The notes beneath the pieces were generated by a model. The model was not told the origin of the DNA and ran no database searches. It worked only from the letters and a program-made list of their open reading frames with translations. DNA of 64,000 nt from Valencia hispanica (Eukaryota > Chordata > Actinopteri > Cyprinodontiformes > Valenciidae), in NCBI GenBank assembly GCA_963556495.2, contig OY747721.1, positions 34,410,849-34,474,848 on the forward strand. The letters are read 5' to 3'. The position numbers and the translations under genes were made by a program. The first letter of the stretch is position 1. Each line of letters begins with the position of its first letter. This document shows, in pieces, positions 58,212 through 64,000 of the stretch.

Positions 58212-59190
58212 GCTTCTGTCACAATGAGCCGTACAAATGGCTGCAAACACCCTACGAATGAATTTTGGGCCATTTTCTATGGTTTCCTGAAAGCAGCCTT
58301 ATAAACAATCCAGCATTCAAAGCCCGTTCGTAAATTTGTGGCCAGGTCAGTGGTCTTGTCCAAGATTTTCTTTTGTCGAGCTCTTGAGCGAGCAACACAC
58401 GTTTTTCGTGGAATAACCAGGGCCCGTAGGCCATCCCAGAATCCAATATTCCTACAGTGGCTGTAGGTAAGGTGCAAGTACACTTTAGGTTGTTCTTGGG
58501 GGGCCCTTACAGCATATAATAAAACCTGCAGTCCAGCTCATGGAACAGAGTCTCGTATTGGCCGTGGAGGTGCCGCCTTTGTATCCATGGCCACCAACCA
58601 GTGTCGTCATCTTCATTCAAAGTCCTCCTGCAGCTGCCAAACCAAAGCACCAGCTGCAACCGCAAGATCTTCCTCTTCATCCTGTAATTGCACCTGCAGG
58701 TGGTGCAGCAGTAGTCTTCTGGGCATTATTGCCATTTTAAAAATTACAGACTTATTCCACAAGTTTTCTAGCAGATGTGATGATCAAGAAACAATGTTGA
58801 AGATATTGGAAGGGCCGCCGCCATCCCAACAAAACGTTCCCGAAAGTCGTAACATCTTCCTACCAACGACTTGATTTTGCAGTGAGTTGCTAATAAGGGT
58901 GCCAATAAAGGGTGCCACCTTACGACAACAAATGTTGTAAGATGGCCGTAAGTATACCGTAGGAAGTTTCCAAGGTACCCTTACAAAGAACATAAGAACT
59001 TTACAGCCATAGTACGATTGAAAATCACCTAGTTTTCTCAAGAATACGTGCGAATTGAACGGCAGCCGTACCAACATCATAAAAAGGCTGTTGGAAACTA
59101 TGCCCCCCTCCACGAATGTCTACAAACTCTAAGGTTCCCAAGGACCTCTGTGACCATAGCTTTACATAAGTAAACCCCTTACAGGACTCT
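58212..59190. other. CpG-containing block, possibly a decayed DNA transposon
   Basis: Less AT-rich than its surroundings. The minus strand around 58740-58620 reads MAIMPRRLLLHHLQVQLQDE, reminiscent of the N-terminus of PIF/Harbinger-type proteins, but frames are short and no ends are found. Confidence 0.3.
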
Positions 59191-59969
59191 CGAAAGCTTT
59201 TTCTGTGGGTGGGGAAATGGAGAAAGTGAAGAGATTAAACTTTTTGTTACTTTTGTATTGCTTATATCTATTAATATGCTTTGCACATTTTTTATTACTA
59301 TAATCATGATGATTTCTCATGAGCCTCCCCCTGGACACTTGGTGCCCTACGCGCCTTGTGATCAGCGTGGACGGAGCACCGGAGCTGACTGCATGTAAGA
59401 CGACACCCTCATTTCTTCTTCCTACTCCGCTTCAACAATTAGGAGGAATATATTTTACAAATTAGTTAGGAGGCAATTTTTTATAGTTATCTGATAGAAT
59501 ACTAAGATAGGCGAGGTTGTGACAGAATTAAGATCGTGGTCAAGATCAAGACCACAAAATGTCAGACATTAAGATTTTGAAGTCATCATGATTTCTGAGT
59601 TCCTGAGCTTCTTATTAGCAGGATTCTGACACAGTGGAAGAATAGCTTGCATTATGATGATGTTGAGAATTTAAAAAATGTAATACAACTAGAGAGCCAT
59701 GACTGGCATAGAATTATTATGACACACAGTTGCAATACTTGATGTTCTTTTTACATAATTCAAATTTCTGCCAGCCTTAAAGCTCTCTTATCAGTGCTTG
59801 ACATGAACACAACTGATTTCTGATGCAAAAATGGAAATGTTGACTTACTCAAACAAAAAACAAAAGAAAACATAGACTTGACAGTTTTGATTGAGTGATG
59901 TTGCCAATGATTTTAACTACAGATATTCTTCGATAACTTGGTTCATATAACACAGTAAAATATGCAGTT
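59191..59969. other. No recognised feature
   Basis: AT-rich, no repeat family or gene seen. Confidence 0.4.
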
Positions 59970-60290
59970 AGCCATTAAAACCAGTCACATGCTCCGATTT
60001 GATTCGGGTGACAGGAGGCAGAATGTGTCAGACACAGAAGAGTGATGACGAGCAGAAGGAGATGAGCGAGAACAGAGCGTAATGGTGATCGACAGAGAAA
60101 GAAAACAGGAACAGCTACATTCTCATATGTTCGTTGGCCATTGTTGCCTGGCAACCGCTTGACCCTGATGTGGATATTATGTAAGAGCAAACCGTCCACC
60201 AGGCGAACGCACAGCCACGAAGCAGTGAAATTATCTACAACACATTGATGAGGCCATCTACACCTCTGTTAGGTAAGAAATGTGTGTTCT
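59970..60290 (+). promoter_or_regulatory. Possible promoter or enhancer segment with X-box
   Basis: Locally CpG-bearing, repeat-free. It contains the perfect RFX-type palindrome at 60143-60155 and, about 120 bp downstream, a good splice donor TTAG/GTAAGA at about 60271. A 5' untranslated exon is possible but nothing proves it. Confidence 0.3.
60143..60155. promoter_or_regulatory. Perfect X-box (RFX-binding) palindrome
   Basis: GTTGCC-T-GGCAAC, both half-sites intact with a 1-nt spacer. RFX factors bind such sites, for example in ciliary gene promoters. Function here is inferred. Confidence 0.5.
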
Positions 60291-60543
60291 TATTAGAAGT
60301 GATGGTGTACAGAGTGAGAGGTAGAGAGACGGAGACGACGTGTGACAGAAAACCATCTCTCAGCAGAGACTATTGATCCAATTATGTTCCAAATGGCATT
60401 CGCTACTTGGAGACTTCTCATCCATCAATACAACTCTGTTTTACAGTCTCTGTTCACTTGGGGGAAAACAGTTACAAGTAGATTAAATAAATAAAAAATC
60501 CTTTTGCCCTTTTTTTTGACCAAGTAATATGGTAATTTCCAGC
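60291..60543. other. Unassigned
   Basis: No recognised feature. Confidence 0.4.
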
Positions 60544-61360
60544 CATGGGTGTCCGATGTGCGACCCGAAGGCCATTTGCAGAACTTTTTAGTTCACAAGT
60601 CTAGGTTTTTGAAGGTGATTCGCTTAAACAAATAAAGGGGCACATTTTTGGTGTTAAAATAAAATCTAGAAAAGCACTCAGAGCGCTGACCTCTGCCAAG
60701 GCAGCTCAGCTCCCCTCCCAGATCCAGATCACCCCCCAAATCTGATCATTTGTTCCTGGTCCCACTGCAGATATCCATGTATAAAGTTTTGAGTTATGCT
60801 GCTAAAAGGCAAAAACATAACCTCCTTGGCAGAGGTAAAGATACAGGCAGATGAAAATCATCTTCAAATGTGAGCTGCAGTACAAACTATTCCATCTTTG
60901 ATTAACCACAATATCTGCTTTCATTTTAATTTGGTAATAAATAAGAACCAAAAACATCCAATAACCTTTACAGAAAAGCAGACCTGGATGCAACTGTTTA
61001 TAAAACTTGGCTAAATAAGAATTTTGTTTAAGAAAGACTGACCCATATCTTGTTTGCTTTACATGGAGCTAAAGGAAAATAATAGACCCAAAATCTTTGG
61101 TATATTGTATTCTGATTTTAGGGTTACAGTTTTGTTTTGGACCTTAAATCACTTACAAATCCTTTCTGTACATAAATCAGGCGTTGCTGTATTAAATGGT
61201 TGTGTATTTAGTTTATTGTTCAGCAGGGGAAAACATTTTTTTTAAATACTTTTAATAGAATCATTTTTGCATTTTAATAGAAGAGAAATTAAATTGTGGC
61301 CTACAACTATTTTTGACATGACAATATTGGTCCCTGTGGCAAACAGTTTGGACACCCCTG
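60544..61360. mobile_element. hAT-type short element with a nested repeat
   Basis: The left end CATGGGTGTCCGATGTGCGA and the inverted right end CAGGGGTGTCCAAACTGTTT belong to an abundant fish hAT-derived family with CCCG-AGGCCATTTGC just inside. No matching 8-bp flank remains. It contains the repeat at 60668-60842. Confidence 0.7.
60668..60842 (+). repeat. Nested fish repeat of unknown class
   Basis: GACCTCTGCCAAGGCAGCTC through ACATAACCTCCTTGGCAGAG forms a recognisable family; its ends (CTCTGCCAAGG and CCTTGGCAGAG) are inverted copies of each other. Confidence 0.55.
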
Positions 61361-62039
61361 TTTTAAACCATGTCCAAAGCTGACAAACTAACCTGTCCTG
61401 ACAGTTTATTTATGTGGAGATACACCAATCAGAATTATTTGAATTGCCGATTTTCATAATCTGACTTTTGTGATTTTTTTTTCAAAAGCTGCATACATTT
61501 CCAAATCTTGCACATACCATAAAGAGATTAAAAATGTAAAAGGATGGAATGTAAAATCTCTACTGTACTCCATTTAGCCTTCCTGTTATCTGTGAGAAGT
61601 TGTGTTCACTCTCCCAGAAAAGGAAACGGTAAACATCTCAATCAACACAGGATATAAAAAACTGCTAAGTTTGTTTTAACATCTCTGTGTTTCCCCTGAT
61701 TCTACTTTTACTGAAAACAACTAAGTACCAAGTGTTTCTCTCAGTACCAACATCCAAAGAGAAGATTGTTTTCATCTATGTGACCTGGCAGAACTAACTT
61801 AAGGAAAAGATCACATGTTGGAATTTTTGAATATTTGGACACTGGTCAGGGACGATCCAGGTAAAAAAGGGGTAATTTGAGCTCATTTAGCTTTAGATAG
61901 CCCATTTAGCTTTTTAGATAGGGAGTCTATCAATATTTTATTTTAGAAACAATGATGTTGAACTTTATTTCTCTGCATAGCATTGCAGTGACATATCATG
62001 GAAAATAGACATAAAAGTGTGCTTGCCTAGGTGTGCCTT
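61361..62039. other. No recognised feature
   Basis: AT-rich, unassigned. Confidence 0.4.
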
Positions 62040-62220
62040 TTCATTTGTGCGCATGCGTCGGCGTCCTCCTACAGAGAGACTTGTGAACTTCGGCTCCCTA
62101 AGGGAGTTTTAAATCGTTTTTTATGACTAGTTTTAACCGATTTTATCACCACTGACTTTTAGCAACTTGTTTTTATCGGGGGCGTTTTTAATCCAAGCAC
62201 GGACTACTTTTTATTTCGTC

Positions 62221-63505
62221 ATGCCTTCACTCACCTGCACCCCCGGATGTGATGGCTGTTTTAAATTAACACAGAAAGTTCTAGAGCTGAAGCAGAGGAT
62301 TTCCACGCTCCATCAAATCCAGGACCACGAGCGCGACGTGGACATCATCTTCGGCCGGACTTTCGCCGCCGCCAACAGTGCTCAGCTGGCGGACACAATT
62401 CCCTACCAGCCCGGTGAAGCTGCGGAGGGGGAATCCATCGCTGGACTCGGACTGCTGAACGCCGGAGGAGCAACAACAACTGCAGAGGAGGACCGCTGGT
62501 TCCATCTGGGGGCTAAGCCAAAAACCCCCATCAGCTCAACACCGGTGCTTCAGGGTGCCTGGTCCATGGTCGGGCCCGGAGCAGCCGCCACCGCTCTCCT
62601 TCACCCGGCCTACCATTGTCAAACCGCTTCGGTGCCCTGGAGCACGACTTTCCTCCTCTGACTGTCTCTCCGGCCGCCCTGAAACACCACAGTTCCGCAG
62701 GACTGCCGCCCATCCCCTCCCAGCAGCCGGACTCCCGCAGCCCTCCACGTCGCGCTAAACCCAGGACTCGCCGAGGAGCGCTCCACTACACCCCGAACCC
62801 ACGGAACGAGCCCTTGGCGCCGACTACACATCGCTGCAGTCCTGGGGAAGCTAATCCACCCAACATCCAGCAGGTCCTGGACCGTGAAAGATCCTCTGCC
62901 TAGCATCAACTTGTAGACCAGCCGCCCACCACGCTCATCATTGGAGACTCTATTATCAGGAATGTAACGATGAGAGGAGCGGTCACACTGTGTTTTCCTG
63001 GAGCCACCGTAAAGGATATTGCTGAACAGATCCTGGACCATATCCAACATCACCCATCTGTGAGTAGAATTATTATTCACGCTGGAACCAACGACATTCG
63101 TAAACAGCAGTCTGAACTCCTGAAGCTGGATTTTATTCATTTGTTTAATCTTTTAAAATACACACGTGTCTGTTTTTATTTCTGGCCCCACCCCCACTGT
63201 TGGCAGAGGTATTGGTCGTTTTAGCAGACTTTTATCTCTTAATACCTGGCTTTCGTCTGCCACCGTGATGCACAATATTGGTTTTATAGACAATTTTAAC
63301 ATTTTCTGGGGCAGGAGTCAATTGTTTGGACCAGATGGACTACATCTCAACAGACAGGGTGCCCGCATGCTGGCAATGAGCCTGGCATGCCCTCGCCCCC
63401 CCCCGGTCTACCACACCAGCCCCAGCTGCACCTGCCCTCTCTGCCTCTTCCGCCACATCCTGATGTGCAGCTGGTCCCTGCTCCTACAAACTCAGTTCTG
63501 ATTTT
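62221..63505 (+). pseudogene. L2/CR1 ORF1 with SGNH esterase domain, frameshifted
   Basis: ATG 62221 begins a protein with CTPGCDGCF (cysteine cluster), a short leucine-rich coiled coil (VLELKQRISTLHQ), then a proline-rich linker. A frameshift near 62610-62640 and a stop (TAG at 62900) interrupt it. The esterase domain follows: block I IIGDSIIRN with the nucleophile serine (62949-62951), block III HAGTND (about 63078-63095), a frameshift near 63165, and block V DGLHLNRQG with the catalytic Asp and His (63334-63345). The lipid-type hydrolase of L2/CR1 ORF1 acts with the RNA-protein particle; its substrate is unclear. All three catalytic residues survive but the frame is lost. Confidence 0.85.
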
Positions 63506-63685
63506 AACAGTAATTCACAAATCGGACTTGGACCTTGCCCTAAATCATCTATACCCATTATTATCAGCAGAGAGCGGACAAATAATAAAAAACGTAGCAA
63601 ATGCAACTCTAATAATCTCAAACAGTTACCAAAAGTCCTACCCCCAGTAAATCATACAGTCACTCCATCTCCAACCACTATTAAT

Positions 63686-64000
63686 ATGGAACTTTTAAAT
63701 GTTCGCTCTCTGCTAAATAAAACTTTTATAATAAATGACCTAATTTTAGATAATAATATACATTGTTTATTTTTAACAGAAACATGGCTGAGTACAGATG
63801 CCCCTGTTGTTCTTACAGAGGCCTCCCCACCAAATTCTAACTTTTTCTAACTATTCTACGAGGAGTTGCAAAAGGGGAGGCGGAACTGCTTTTATTAGTT
63901 CATCAACGCTTTCTGCCAAACCTGTTTAATTTGATCATTTTAGTACTTTTGAATATAATGCAATTTTTTTTAGCACTCCTCAGATTTTATGTGTCACAGT
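63686..64000 (+). pseudogene. L2/CR1 ORF2 start, apurinic-type endonuclease
   Basis: ATG 63686 reads NVRSLLNK then CLFLTETWLS, with the catalytic glutamate of the endonuclease in LTETWL. A frame break occurs at about 63848 (TAA). The next frame resumes SCKRGGGTAFI, an expected block, then a further stop at about 63929. The reverse transcriptase lies beyond the window. Confidence 0.85.

Larger units (their letters stand above)
62040..64000 (+). mobile_element. L2/CR1-like LINE, 5' part, runs off the window
   Basis: CpG-rich 5' untranslated sequence (about 62040-62220), a broken ORF1 with an esterase domain, a short gap, then the start of ORF2. Gene order and the esterase-type ORF1 are those of the L2/CR1 group. 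The left limit is approximate. It may belong to the same family as the 3' fragments at 21496, 25648 and 35935, but the parts do not overlap, so this cannot be shown here. Confidence 0.85.

Overview
The window looks like intergenic or intronic DNA from a teleost fish. It is AT-rich and its genes have GT-AG introns. It carries families typical of fish genomes: Tc1-like elements, hAT elements and their short derivatives, L2/CR1-like and Rex/RTE-like LINEs, tRNA-derived SINEs, TTAA-flanked Kolobok-like elements and Tigger-like short elements. I found no confident host protein-coding gene. One open segment with a good splice donor (18413-18608) may be a host exon, and several non-repetitive stretches (about 24500-24780, 35400-35700, 47040-47530, 52985-53200, 59970-60290) read like candidate conserved non-coding elements. 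That last judgement is by eye only.

Layout. 0-13 kb: a Tc1-like element with a TTAA-flanked, THAP-coding Kolobok-like element nested in it, a decayed Tc1 transposase, hAT-type short elements and two SINE copies. 14-23 kb: a large Tc1 relic holding two inverted copies of one short element, a possible host exon, a LINE C-terminal fragment, and an L2-like LINE inserted in the 3' end of another LINE. 25-27 kb: a second Tc1 element split by an L2-like LINE. 29-33 kb: an LTR- or promoter-like stretch, then a hAT element with a perfect 8-bp target duplication, itself carrying a reverse-strand RTE/Rex3-like LINE with its own 8-bp duplication. 35.9-41.5 kb: an L2-like LINE split by a 4.85-kb hAT element. 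43-54 kb: decayed Tc1, LINE, SINE and hAT fragments, some nested. 55-56.5 kb: a nearly full Tc1 element with long terminal repeats and a broken transposase. 57.7-61.4 kb: a TTAA-flanked short element, a possible regulatory segment with a perfect X-box palindrome, and a hAT short element. 62-64 kb: the 5' part of an L2-like LINE, with a broken esterase-type ORF1 and the start of ORF2, running off the window.

The most notable object is the hAT element at 36544-41391. Its transposase gene on the minus strand has five exons whose frames join exactly, giving 795 residues with no stop or frameshift. It keeps the conserved hAT motifs and adds a long C-terminal coiled coil. Nearly every other element here is visibly dead, so this one is either recently active or under selection.

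At least seven clear nestings let the relative ages of the families be read from this one window.
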